A stretch of 64,000 bases of DNA from JADGRF01 sp035274465. GTDB lineage: Bacteria > Myxococcota_A > Polyangia > Polyangiales > JAFGIB01. Location of the stretch: contig DATEOF010000468.1 of NCBI GenBank assembly GCA_035274465.1, positions 19,347 through 83,346 of the forward strand, written 5' to 3'. Shown in pieces: positions 17,508-26,237 of the stretch. Every line of letters starts with the position of its first letter. Position 1 is the first letter of the stretch. Position numbers and translations under genes: made by a program. The notes under the pieces were generated by a model. The model had not been told where the DNA came from and searched no databases. It saw only the letters and a list, made by a program, of their open reading frames with translations.

Positions 17508-18644
17508 TCACTTGCCGGGAACCTTGCCTTCCACGCCCTTCACGTAGAAGTCGATCTTGTGCAGGAAGGCATCGTCGGCCTTCTCGCCCGCCTTGAGCAG
17601 CTCTTTGCCGGATGGATCCGAGATCGGTCCGGTCCACGGGTGAAAGCTACCGTCCGCGAGGCCCGCTTTGATCCTCTCGATCTCGGCCCTGGTTTCGGCC
17701 GGTACCTTGTCGGCGATCGAGACCAGACCGATCGCGCCTTCCTTCACGCCCCACCACACACTCTCTTTCTTCCAGCTACCTTCGAGCGCGTCCTTGACGG
17801 CCTTCTTGTAGTACGGCGCCCAGTAGATCACCGCGGAAGCCAGGTGTGCGTTCGGGCCGAACTTGCTCATGTCCGAGTCCCAGCCGAACGCCAGCTTGCC
17901 GGCCTTCTCGGCCGTCTGCAGCACCGCGCTCGAGTCGGTGTTCTGGAACAGTATGTCGGCGCCGCCGTTGATCAGCGACTGCGCGCCCTCGGTCTCCTTC
18001 GGCGGATCGAACCACTTGTCGACCCACACCACCTTCGTCTTCACCTTCGGGTTGCTGCGCTGCGCGCCGAGCGTGAACGAGTCGATGTTGCGGATCACTT
18101 CCGGGATCGGGATCGAGCCGATCACGCCGAGCACGTTGGTCTTCGTCATCTTGCCCGCGATCACGCCGGCCAGATATGCGCCCTCGTACGTGCGCGCATC
18201 GTAGGTCCGCATGTTCGCGGCCATCTTGTAGCCGGTGGCGTGCTCGAATTTCACCTCGGGAGCGTCGGCTGCCACCTTGAGCATCGGCTCCATGTAGCCG
18301 AAGGTCGTGCCGAAGATCAGCGTGTTGCCCTGTCCGACCAGATCGCGCAGCACGCGCTCGGCGTCGGCGGCCTCGGGCACGTTCTCGACGAAGGTCGTCT
18401 TCACCTTGTCGCCGAACTCCGCCTCGATGGCCTTGCGCGCGCTGTCGTGCGCGAAGCTCCAACCGGCGTCACCGACCGGCCCGACGTACGCGAACGCGAC
18501 CTTGAGCGGGGCGGGCTTGGCGGGTGCAGGCGCAGCGGGTGCGGGTGCGGGCTCCGCGGGTGCCGCCGGCGGCGCAGGTTTGTCGCCGCCGCAAGCGGCA
18601 AGGTAGAGCGCGAGCAGCAAGAGGGTTCTGCGAGTCGAAGCCAT
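17508..18644 (-). CDS. BMP-family ABC substrate-binding lipoprotein
   Basis: A 378-residue lipoprotein with lipobox in YLAACGG (Cys19) then an Ala/Pro/Lys linker. The mature part is the Bmp/Med/PnrA fold: VAFAYVGPVGDAGWSFAHD opens the first lobe, VENVPEAADAERVLRDL and LIFGTTFGYM follow, GVIGSIPIPEVIRNIDSF sits in the hinge region and FGWDSDMSKFGP in the second lobe. Family members bind nucleosides or other small ligands for an ABC importer. No ATPase or permease partner is adjacent, so this is an orphan receptor in the window. It lies 56 bases upstream of the L,D-transpeptidase fusion on the same strand and may share its transcript. Confidence 0.88.
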   Translation of the reverse strand: MASTRRTLLLLALYLAACGGDKPAPPAAPAEPAPAPAAPAPAKPAPLKVAFAYVGPVGDAGWSFAHDSARKAIEAEFGDKVKTTFVENVPEAADAERVLRDLVGQGNTLIFGTTFGYMEPMLKVAADAPEVKFEHATGYKMAANMRTYDARTYEGAYLAGVIAGKMTKTNVLGVIGSIPIPEVIRNIDSFTLGAQRSNPKVKTKVVWVDKWFDPPKETEGAQSLINGGADILFQNTDSSAVLQTAEKAGKLAFGWDSDMSKFGPNAHLASAVIYWAPYYKKAVKDALEGSWKKESVWWGVKEGAIGLVSIADKVPAETRAEIERIKAGLADGSFHPWTGPISDPSGKELLKAGEKADDAFLHKIDFYVKGVEGKVPGK

Positions 18645-19212
18645 CGGTCGAGTCTGGATCGGCGATGATTTCTAGGGTGTGTCCTGACCCCTCGGATCCC
18701 GCAGTTTGCACCGATTTTCGCCAGGTCGCCGGCGAAAACGCAAGCCGGTTACCGAGAGCGGGGCGCTGCTGGTCCGTCTGCCGCGCGATACAGGCCGGCA
18801 GACTCGAGCATGTGAAATACGTGCAGGAAGGCGGCGCTGCGGCCGGCCTGGAGCAGGTGGCCGCCTGCGAACGTTTGGAGCTCTACGCACGCGCTGAACC
18901 TGCGGCACGATCGGTACGGGGCGGCCGAAGAAAGGCCCGTCGGATCTTCGTGATGCGCCTGGTTGTAGAAGCGCTCGATCAGCGCCAAACCTTCGATGCG
19001 ATCCTCGTACCCGAGGGACTCGGCGGACGAGCGCCTGCGCGTGCGTTGGGATGGAGAGAGCGCAGTGCTCGCGAAGCGCGATCGACGCCTTCAGCCAGCA
19101 CGCGAGTGGCGGCACGGACCAACCGCCTCGGCATGAGCGGAGTATAGTGCATCCGCGCCGGCGCGTTGGTCCGCGCGAGGGCTTGCGAGCCTCAGCCGCG
19201 TTCGAGTGAAGC
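18645..19212. other. intergenic stretch with hairpin and possible decayed gene
   Basis: About 570 bases without a convincing gene. On the minus strand a frame from about 19070 to 18749 includes the peptide RIEGLALIERFYNQAHH but matches no family I recognise and has weak codon bias; a decayed gene is possible. At its left end GTGTCCTGACCCC (18679-18691) is followed by an 8-base hairpin at 18715-18738. That arrangement recalls REP-like sequences recognised by RAYT transposases, but no transposase is present. Confidence 0.4.
18715..18738. repeat. perfect 8-base inverted repeat (hairpin)
   Basis: TTTTCGCC (18715-18722) pairs with GGCGAAAA (18731-18738) across an 8-base loop, 71 bases upstream of the BMP-family gene start. 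It could be an operator, a REP-like hairpin or a terminator for minus-strand transcription entering from the right. Confidence 0.55.
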
Positions 19213-19764
19213 TCACAGCTCGATCGCCGTGGTGATCACGAACGACGTGACGATCGCCGAACCCGTAAACACATGGATGGTGCGCAGCACGCGCGAGAAC
19301 GTGCCGTTGCGCGTCCCACCGACCACCTCCGGCACAGCGGCCAACAAACCCGCCAACGGCTGCAGCCCCATGCCGATCAGGTGCACGTAACTCAGCGCCT
19401 CGTACGCGCTGCCGTGCGTGTTGCGGCCGGGCCAGTCGAACGCCGTAAACTCGAGCGTCACCGTCGCCGTGTAGAGCACGGTCGTGATCAGCGCCATCAG
19501 GCCGTGCAAGGTGCTGAGCCCGTGACAGCCGTACTCGCCGAGCACCGGAGAGCCAGTGAAGCAGCGGCCGTCCGAGAACAGCGTTGGTTGATTCATCGCG
19601 ACCATCGTGCCCAGCGAGAAGGTCACGAGCATCGACCCCGCCGTTGCGAGCTGCAACACCTTGTCAGCCTCGCGTGGACCCGGCTCTTCCTCGGCGCGGC
19701 CGAGTTTCGGAACCATGAGGCAAACTACGACCGCAGTCGCAAACAGTCCGAGGCATCGTTTCAT
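19213..19764 (-). CDS. membrane protein of unknown function
   Basis: A 183-residue protein with a cleavable-looking signal (MKRCLGLFATAVVVCLMVP) and four further hydrophobic segments, roughly residues 40-60, 85-105, 125-145 and 160-180. GGGGGG directly precedes the ATG at 19764 and fixes the start; the frame runs further upstream to 19944 but that overlaps the MFS gene. Histidines in HGLMALIT, YVHLIGM and RTIHVFTG lie in or beside helices, as in b-type cytochrome-like four-helix proteins, but the evidence for haem is only this pattern. It is read on the same strand as the upstream transporter. Confidence 0.7.
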   Translation of the reverse strand: MKRCLGLFATAVVVCLMVPKLGRAEEEPGPREADKVLQLATAGSMLVTFSLGTMVAMNQPTLFSDGRCFTGSPVLGEYGCHGLSTLHGLMALITTVLYTATVTLEFTAFDWPGRNTHGSAYEALSYVHLIGMGLQPLAGLLAAVPEVVGGTRNGTFSRVLRTIHVFTGSAIVTSFVITTAIEL

Positions 19765-19879
19765 GACAACCCCCCTGTCGCGCGCCAAACCGCGCAGGAG
19801 CAACGCGCAGCACCTTTCGTGCCAGTGCGCGCTTGCGGCATGTCGATGAACGTCTGTGGGGTCGGCGCGGCCTCGCCGC

Positions 19880-21364
19880 TCAGATCGGTGCCGGCTCGAC
19901 GCTGCCGGCAGCGGCATCGCCCGCCACGCCGGGCGCGGCAGCATTTGCCGGGCGACGGCGCTCCGCGAGCGCGCGCTGGATCTCGGCGTGACGCTGCTTG
20001 TCGATCCGGTAGCGCGCGTAGAAGATGATGGCGATGAACGCGGGGATGGCCGCGAGCGGGCCCTGGACGAAGCCGAGCTGCGCTAGCACGTCCTCCGGCA
20101 CCGTGCCGGGAGCGGCCTTGACCGGGAACTTGATGATGTCGATCGCGGCGCCCGCGAGCACGTGCCCGAGGCCGGTGCTGAGCTTCGAGAAGAAGGTGCG
20201 CGCGGCGTAGAACACGCCTTCTTGTCGCCGCCCGGTGTTCAGCTCGTGCTCGTCGGCCACGTCGGCCAGCGCGGACAGCACGCTGATCGTGAGCGTGGCG
20301 AACCCTGTGTAGTACAGGAACGTGAACATCATCAGCAGCGGCACCAGCCCCTTGGCGCCGGGTCCAGGGAAGATGCCCAGCAAGCGCAAGGTGATCGGCG
20401 TCGCGACTGCGAGTGTCGCGAGCAGGAGCGCGCCGATGATGGTGAGGCGTTTGTCGAAGCGCCGGTGCAGGCGCACGGTCATGATGAATGCCAAGATGAA
20501 CGCGGGCAGCGTGATCAGCGGAAAGATCTTGAGCGTCTTGGCGGGCAGTTGCCAAAAGAACAGGCTGACGTGGGACTGCAACGTCTCGAGCGTGCCGAAG
20601 GTCGCGCTCAGCGAGAACAAGCCGAGCAGCAGGTTGCGATAGTTGTGATTGGACAGGCAGTCGCCGATCTCGCGCGCCAGCTGCAAGAGCGAGAGGCGCG
20701 GGACGTCCGTAGAAGGCGCCTTGAGGCGGGGGATCTGGTCGCGCGTGAAGTGCGCGGATGCGAAGATCGCGACTGCCGACATCAACGAGACCATGGCCGC
20801 GATGCCGACGTAGTTCTCGCGCGCCATCGTCTTGCCGGGGTGGTGGTCGAGCCAGCTCCAGCCGAACATGGCCGCGCCGGCGCCGCCGACCACGCCGAAC
20901 AGCAACGTGTAGCTCATGATGATCGAGCGCTCGTGGTAGTCGTTCGAGAGCTCCGCGCCGAGCGCCAGGTGCGGCACCTGGTAGATCGTCAACGCCTGGC
21001 GATGCAGCGTGGCGAACGCCGTGAACCAGAGGAAGAGCGGGACGCCCGTCAGGCCGCTCGGCGGCGCGTAGAGCAGGTAGAAGCTGATCGCGAGCGGGAT
21101 CGGCGCGGCGTACAGGAACGGATGGCGCCGGCCGAGCTTGGAGCGCCAGCGATCCGACAGCGATCCGACCAGCGGTTCGGAGATGCCATCGAGGATGAGC
21201 GAGATCGTGACCGCCAGACCCGCGAGCGTGCCGGAGAGCCCGAGCACCTGGTTGTAGAACAAGAAATTCCACGCGTTGAACGCGGTGACGATCGCGCCGT
21301 CGCTGACTGCGCCCACGCCAAAACCCAGCTTCGTGCCCATGCGAAGTCGCTCGGAGCTACTCAT
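19880..21364 (-). CDS. MFS sugar:cation symporter (GPH / MelB-like, MFS_2)
   Basis: A 494-residue, 12-helix inner-membrane transporter. The opening GVGAVSDGAIVTAFNAWNFL and the cytoplasmic loop DRWRSKLGRRHPFL between helices 2 and 3 are typical of the glycoside-pentoside-hexuronide:cation symporter family, which imports glycosides with Na+ or H+. GGGAGAGG lies at good distance from the ATG at 21364. The last 25 residues are Ala-rich. With a GH44 glycanase a few genes away, uptake of released oligosaccharides is a plausible but unproven role. Confidence 0.86.
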   Translation of the reverse strand: MSSSERLRMGTKLGFGVGAVSDGAIVTAFNAWNFLFYNQVLGLSGTLAGLAVTISLILDGISEPLVGSLSDRWRSKLGRRHPFLYAAPIPLAISFYLLYAPPSGLTGVPLFLWFTAFATLHRQALTIYQVPHLALGAELSNDYHERSIIMSYTLLFGVVGGAGAAMFGWSWLDHHPGKTMARENYVGIAAMVSLMSAVAIFASAHFTRDQIPRLKAPSTDVPRLSLLQLAREIGDCLSNHNYRNLLLGLFSLSATFGTLETLQSHVSLFFWQLPAKTLKIFPLITLPAFILAFIMTVRLHRRFDKRLTIIGALLLATLAVATPITLRLLGIFPGPGAKGLVPLLMMFTFLYYTGFATLTISVLSALADVADEHELNTGRRQEGVFYAARTFFSKLSTGLGHVLAGAAIDIIKFPVKAAPGTVPEDVLAQLGFVQGPLAAIPAFIAIIFYARYRIDKQRHAEIQRALAERRRPANAAAPGVAGDAAAGSVEPAPI

Positions 21365-21402
21365 GCGTCAACCTCTCCCGCTGATCGAGTTGCGCCAGAG
21401 TC

Positions 21403-21422
21403 AGCCCGAGCCGGGCTTTTTT
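21403..21422 (+). terminator. intrinsic terminator on the plus strand
   Basis: AGCCCG (21403-21408), AGC loop, CGGGCT (21412-21417), then a run of T to 21422: a textbook rho-independent terminator reading on the plus strand. All neighbouring genes are on the minus strand, so it would stop antisense or unannotated plus-strand transcription. Confidence 0.5.
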
Positions 21423-21486
21423 CAAGCCTAGGATGTGGGTCCCAAGCCGCGGACGATGCAGCCTGAGCTGAAGCTCGCCTGACGAA

Positions 21487-22926
21487 TCAGGTCTTCAGCT
21501 CGCTGAACTCGCCTGGTTTACCGGTCGGCGCCTTGCCAAAGTTGGTAATCGGGCTGCCGTCTGCGTTTTTCGCGCCGACAGCGTTCGCCAGCGTGGTGAG
21601 CAACATGTTGCTGGGCGCGTCGGTGTCGTTCGCGGTTTGCGTGCCCTTCGTCAGCTTGATGTACTGGCCGAGCTTGAAGTAGCCGCCGGCGCCGCCCGCG
21701 ATGATGTTGGGCAGATCCATCCAGTTGTGCCCGAGGCCGTCGCCGAGGTCGTTCATATAGCAAACGGCCGTGTTGTCGAGCACGGTGCCGCCCGGCTCGC
21801 TGTAGGCGGCCAGGCGATCCAGCAGGCCCTTGAAGCGCTGCATGTACCAGGTGTCGATGTTGAAGAGGGCAGTCTTCCACTGATCGGAAGGCAAGTTGGG
21901 CGACGTGGCGCAATCGGTGGTGGCACCGTGCGAGAGCTTGTGGTGGTTGTACTTGTTGTTGACGTCGTCCGCGGTCATGCCGAGCCAGCTGAAGATCGGA
22001 CCGCCCGCGCCGGAGCCCCACTGGATGGTGGAGACGCGGTTCTGATCGCAGGCCAGCGCGAGCGCCATCACGTCGAGCAGCATGTCGCCGACCTTTTGGT
22101 ACTCGCTATCGCGCGTCACGGTCGAGGGATTGATGGCCATGATGGCAGACATCTTGTCGCTCGGTAGGCCGCAGCTGATCACGCCGCTCGACATCATCGT
22201 GGTCTCGAGCCCGCGGATGGCCGTGTAGTGCATGTCGAGCTTCGTGCGATCGGCCGCGCTGATCACGCTGTTGTTCTTGAGCGCGTCGAGGTCGCCCTTC
22301 ACCGCGTCCAGGATGCTGCGCCGGCGCATGGCCAGGCGATCGAGCGTGGGGCCGGAGCTGCCGGGCATCACGGCCGACCAGTCCTTGAAGGCCTTCCAGG
22401 GATCCTGGAACGGGATCGCCTGCTGGCCGGGGCCCGTGTACGAGAAGCTGCCGGTGACGTCGTTGCTGCGGTAGCCGACCATCAGGTTGAGCGGCCCCTT
22501 GCCATTGGGGTTGATCGACTTGGCGACGACGTGATCGATCGACACGCCGGAGGCGTAACGCTCGGTGGTCATCTGGTTCGGGGCCGCGGTGAGGCGATGA
22601 CCCACGGCCTTGGAGTGGTCGTCGCCACCCGCGGGATCGCGGCCGAAGCCGCGCGGGACCAGGTGGATGCCGCGCGGCACCAGGATCTTGCCGGCGTAGT
22701 CTGCGAGCGGCGCCATTCCGGTGCCGGCGAGCGATGCAGCCGTCAGCGGCCCGTACGGCGTGGTGGGCCAGAACTTCTGCATGTTGACGCCGTTGCAGCT
22801 GAACCAGATCGCCAGCCGCTTGGGAGCCGCCGCGGCGCGCGCCTTGCGAGGCGCGAAGCTCTCGAGGAACGGCAGCGCGACCACCACGCCACCCAGACCA
22901 CGCAGGAACTGTCTACGCTGTATCAT
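21487..22926 (-). CDS. DUF1552 exported protein, couple 1
   Basis: A 479-residue protein of the DUF1552 family found in Planctomycetes and Myxococcota. The N-terminus MIQRRQFLRGLGGVVVALPF resembles a twin-arginine signal. Family-like blocks include GGDDHSKAVGHRLT, LACDQNRVSTIQW, a HHKLSHG segment and a C-terminal NIIAGGAGGYFKLG block. The function of the family is unknown; distant likeness to DUF1501 and the alkaline-phosphatase fold has been noted in family descriptions. The ATG overlaps the stop of the DUF1592 gene by 4 bases, so the two are coupled. A frame extending upstream past 22926 merely runs into that gene. Confidence 0.9.
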   Translation of the reverse strand: MIQRRQFLRGLGGVVVALPFLESFAPRKARAAAAPKRLAIWFSCNGVNMQKFWPTTPYGPLTAASLAGTGMAPLADYAGKILVPRGIHLVPRGFGRDPAGGDDHSKAVGHRLTAAPNQMTTERYASGVSIDHVVAKSINPNGKGPLNLMVGYRSNDVTGSFSYTGPGQQAIPFQDPWKAFKDWSAVMPGSSGPTLDRLAMRRRSILDAVKGDLDALKNNSVISAADRTKLDMHYTAIRGLETTMMSSGVISCGLPSDKMSAIMAINPSTVTRDSEYQKVGDMLLDVMALALACDQNRVSTIQWGSGAGGPIFSWLGMTADDVNNKYNHHKLSHGATTDCATSPNLPSDQWKTALFNIDTWYMQRFKGLLDRLAAYSEPGGTVLDNTAVCYMNDLGDGLGHNWMDLPNIIAGGAGGYFKLGQYIKLTKGTQTANDTDAPSNMLLTTLANAVGAKNADGSPITNFGKAPTGKPGEFSELKT

Positions 22927-24689
22927 GGCGCCTCCGCCGCACGGACCAGGAAAGCCTGACTGCGCGAGAGGTCGGTCAGGACATCGAGCGCGGTGTACGA
23001 GTCGTCGTCCAGCTTGGCGGCGATCTGGCTGAGCGTGCAGGCATCGCCCTCGGCTTCGGCGCGGCCGAGCGTGTAGCGGAACCAGCTCTTCGCGTAACAC
23101 AGCCGGGCTTCGGGCGCGTCCGCGATGGCCTGGGCGAGCTCGACGCCGCTCGCGAACGGCGTCTTGTCGGTCGTGCCTGCGAGCACACCGCTGGCATCGA
23201 TCGGCTCGCCGTTCTCGGTCGTGCGGAAGCGGCCGACCGCGTCGTAGTTCTCGAGCCCGAAGCCGATAGGGTTGATCATCGTGTGGTGGCAGCTGGCGCA
23301 AGGCTCGGGCGCCGTGTGCATGTCGACCTGCTGGCGCGTGGTCTTGATCTTGCTGCCGTCGAGCGGCGGCAACGACGGCACGTTGGGCGGCGGATCCGGG
23401 ATCGCGTTGCACAGGATCCGGCGCTGGATGAACACGCCGCGGTGGATCGGTGAGCTGGATTGGCTGAAGGCGTGCGTGGCCAGGAAGCCGAGCTGGGTGA
23501 GCAGGCCGGCGCGCTGCTTGGGGTCGAGCTCGGCGCGCGTCAGCGTGTCGCTCCAGCTGCCGGTGACGCCGTAGAGCGCCGCGGTGGTCTTGTTGACGAA
23601 GCTGAACGGTGCGGTCATCAGCGAGATGAAGCCGCGCTTGCGCTCGAAGCTGATGGCGTCGACGTACTTCTCGACCTCGCCCGAGAGGGCCGGCGCCAGG
23701 TCGGGCGTGACAGTCGGGTACTGCTTGGGATCCTTGGTCAGCTTGTTCGGGTAGATGTCCAGGTCCAACCACTGGTGGTGGAAGTCGCGCACGGTCTCGC
23801 GCGCGGGCTGACCTGCGAGCAATCGCACGGCTTGCTTGGCGACCGCGTCGACGCCGTTTAGCTGGCCGGCCTCTGCAGCCGACAGCAGCATGGCGTCGGG
23901 CGTGGTGTTGACCAGCATGTACGACAGGCGCGAGGCGACCTCGTAGCTGCTGAGCGGGATCGCACCGGACTTCTTCTCGTTGCTGAGCTCGACCCGGTAC
24001 AGGAACTTCGGCGACTGGAACAAGGTCTCGAGCGTCACGCGCACGCCCTTCTGAAAGTCGTCGCCGTCGTCGACCAGCATCGGGCCCTGCTTGAAGAGCG
24101 CGAGCAAGCTACTCTGCTCCGCAGCCGTCAGCGGCCGGCGCCAGACCTTCTTGCCGAACTCGGCGATGAACGTTTTGGCGCAGGTCTCACCGCCGGTCGG
24201 GTTGCAGCCGATCACGCGTGAATACGCCGCTGCGTCGGCGACCACGCGGGATGCGATGGTCTCGGCCGCGTCCCGGTACGACTTGGCTAGCACGTCGCCC
24301 ACTTGCAGATCCTGGCCGCGATCGAACCCCGCCTGACGCTGGTCGGCCAGGAACTCGGCTGCCAGCTTCAGGTCCAGGCCGGTGAGATCGCGCACCGAGT
24401 TGTCGAACTGGTGGTGAGTCAGGCGAGCCAATCGCGTGGTGGGCGGCGGCAGTCCAGGGGTGCAGGCCCCGCCGCTGGCAGCTGCGCCGTTGCCACCCGC
24501 TGCCGCGCTCCCTGGGCCGCTGGTCGCGGCTGCACCACCACCAGCGCCGCCCTGCGCTGCAGGCGCCTCCGGGTCGCGCTCGCTGGGCGCGTCGTCGATG
24601 CTACCGCTGCAGCCCAGCCCGGCGCCGAGCAGCACCAGCAGCAACACGCAACGCGCGAAGCTCCAGGTCTCACACGGACGTACAGCCAT
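22923..24689 (-). CDS. DUF1592/DUF1588-type lipoprotein with CxxCH, couple 1
   Basis: A 588-residue lipoprotein, lipobox GAGLGC (Cys27), then an Ala/Gly linker. The order of domains matches the planctomycete-type set: a DUF1587-like block (RLARLTHHQFDNSVRDLTGL), DUF1595/DUF1592 region in the middle, DUF1588 with RGVFIQRRILCNAIPDPPP, then CASCH followed by INPIGFGLENYDAVGRFR, and a DUF1585 end. CxxCH is the c-type haem attachment motif, so a periplasmic redox role is inferred. ATG at 24689 chosen over a TTG at 24710. Function of the family is undetermined. Confidence 0.9.
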   Translation of the reverse strand: MAVRPCETWSFARCVLLLVLLGAGLGCSGSIDDAPSERDPEAPAAQGGAGGGAAATSGPGSAAAGGNGAAASGGACTPGLPPPTTRLARLTHHQFDNSVRDLTGLDLKLAAEFLADQRQAGFDRGQDLQVGDVLAKSYRDAAETIASRVVADAAAYSRVIGCNPTGGETCAKTFIAEFGKKVWRRPLTAAEQSSLLALFKQGPMLVDDGDDFQKGVRVTLETLFQSPKFLYRVELSNEKKSGAIPLSSYEVASRLSYMLVNTTPDAMLLSAAEAGQLNGVDAVAKQAVRLLAGQPARETVRDFHHQWLDLDIYPNKLTKDPKQYPTVTPDLAPALSGEVEKYVDAISFERKRGFISLMTAPFSFVNKTTAALYGVTGSWSDTLTRAELDPKQRAGLLTQLGFLATHAFSQSSSPIHRGVFIQRRILCNAIPDPPPNVPSLPPLDGSKIKTTRQQVDMHTAPEPCASCHHTMINPIGFGLENYDAVGRFRTTENGEPIDASGVLAGTTDKTPFASGVELAQAIADAPEARLCYAKSWFRYTLGRAEAEGDACTLSQIAAKLDDDSYTALDVLTDLSRSQAFLVRAAEAP

Positions 24690-24809
24690 GTCACCCGACC
24701 TTACCGCCAAGCCTGCGAGCCTAGCTCAGACTAGGGCGCACGGGCCGCGCGGAACGGTTCAAAAAAGTCCGAACGGCCGAGGTTTTCTGCGGAAAGGTGC
24801 GAAACCCAC

Positions 24810-26237
24810 TCAGACGATCGGGCCCTTACACAAGCTCTCCAGCCCGAACACGTTCGAGGTGATGCCCGATGCATTTTGCACCGAAATCAGCAGGTCGTTG
24901 TTGTTGCGGCCACCGGCATCGACGATGCGGCCCGTCTTGAACTTGCCGGCGCCTTGACCCGCGAGGATGAACGGGATGTCGCGCAGGTAGTGTCCACTCG
25001 AACTGTCACTCCAGCATTCCATGCCGAGGATCACCGAGCTGTTGAAGAGCGCGGTCTGACCCTGGCCGTCGTCGATGCTCTTGAGCGCGGTGAGCAGCTG
25101 CGCGAACTTCCCCGCGTAGAACTTGCCCATGATGTTTTGTCCCGCGACATTGTTGCTATGCTCGAGCGTGTGGTGCGCCTGGTTGACGCCCATGCTCGGC
25201 CAGCGCTGGCCGCAGGATGCGCCGGAGAGCGTGTAGGCGATCACGCGCGTGAGGTCCCACTCGAAGGCGAGCTTGATCAGCCCGATCATCTGGTCGTGCA
25301 CCGGCGATAGGTCGTCACAGCTCTGCTTGCCTGCACCCTTGCCGGTGGGCCTCGCGCCGGTCGGACAGGCACCTGCGGGCGTGCCGGGCTGTGCGCCGGT
25401 CGCGCCCGCATTGAGCTCGGCCTGCACGGCGGACTCGACGTCGCGCCAACCGGCGACCAGGCCATCGAGCTTGCGCGAGTGCTCCGAGTCCATGCCGAGG
25501 CGGCGCTTCGCGTCCGAGATGTCCTGCAGCCGGAAGTCGATCAGGCTCTGCTTGCGCTTCAAGGCAGCCTGGAGCTTGGTCTTGTCTGCCACCGGCTGGT
25601 TCGAGGCGCCCGAGCAGAGCACCTGAACGCGCTCCATCAAGGTGTCGTAGAGCTGTCCCGCGTCTTGCACCGGCTCGATCGCGTTTCCGTACTGCGCGTC
25701 GCCGGACTGACGCTTGCGGTACGAGATGTAGCGCTGGCCGAGGCCCACGTTGTCCGCGTCCGATTGCGCGCCGGCCCCGACGTGCAAGCTCGCGAACGGC
25801 AGGCCAGCCAGCGCCGGCGTTGCCTTGTAGTGATTGGCAATTGCGATGTCGATCGACTCGTTGTCTGTATAGGCATAGTACGAATCGTTCTTGGAGTAGT
25901 GATAGCTGTGGCCCGTGACACAGCCGATCAGGCCTGCGGCGTGCTCCTCCTTGTACCCGTCGGTCTTGGGCGAGCCGCCGTGGATGCTCATCTTCTTGAA
26001 CAGGATGAGGTCCTGGGCGTGTGGCTGAAGCACCTCGAGCGGTGTCCCGGCCAGCTCCATGATCGAGGCCGGGTTGTTCGAGGCGGGGTGGAACGAACCG
26101 CCCTTGAAGAACATCAAGAAGCGCGGCGCGTCGACGAACGTGCCGCCCGCGACGTAGCCCATGGCGCGCGCGACGGGTGTGAGCAAGAAGGCGAGGGCGC
26201 CGAAGCTCTTGATCAGGTCACGGCGGGTGAGTTTCAT
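24810..26237 (-). CDS. DUF1552 exported protein, couple 2
   Basis: A 475-residue DUF1552 paralogue of the gene at 21487. It begins MKLTRRDLIKSFGALAFLL, a twin-arginine-like signal. Shared features are MFFKGGSFHP near the start, EWDLTRVIAYTLSG in the core and PFILAGQGAGKFKTGR near the end. A linker rich in Gly, Pro and Thr (around residues 280-305) with two Cys is peculiar to this copy. It overlaps the next DUF1592 gene by 4 bases and lies 120 bases upstream-to-downstream of couple 1, so the two couples form a tandem array on one strand. Confidence 0.89.
   Translation of the reverse strand: MKLTRRDLIKSFGALAFLLTPVARAMGYVAGGTFVDAPRFLMFFKGGSFHPASNNPASIMELAGTPLEVLQPHAQDLILFKKMSIHGGSPKTDGYKEEHAAGLIGCVTGHSYHYSKNDSYYAYTDNESIDIAIANHYKATPALAGLPFASLHVGAGAQSDADNVGLGQRYISYRKRQSGDAQYGNAIEPVQDAGQLYDTLMERVQVLCSGASNQPVADKTKLQAALKRKQSLIDFRLQDISDAKRRLGMDSEHSRKLDGLVAGWRDVESAVQAELNAGATGAQPGTPAGACPTGARPTGKGAGKQSCDDLSPVHDQMIGLIKLAFEWDLTRVIAYTLSGASCGQRWPSMGVNQAHHTLEHSNNVAGQNIMGKFYAGKFAQLLTALKSIDDGQGQTALFNSSVILGMECWSDSSSGHYLRDIPFILAGQGAGKFKTGRIVDAGGRNNNDLLISVQNASGITSNVFGLESLCKGPIV

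Noticed and set aside
18749..18988. Possible transposase fragment in the gap
   Set aside because: No DDE, HUH or Y1 motif and no homology I can name; kept only as a possible decayed gene.
23650..23670. Another copy of the dispersed repeat in the DUF1592 gene of couple 1
   Set aside because: Three mismatches within the core; consistent with chance.
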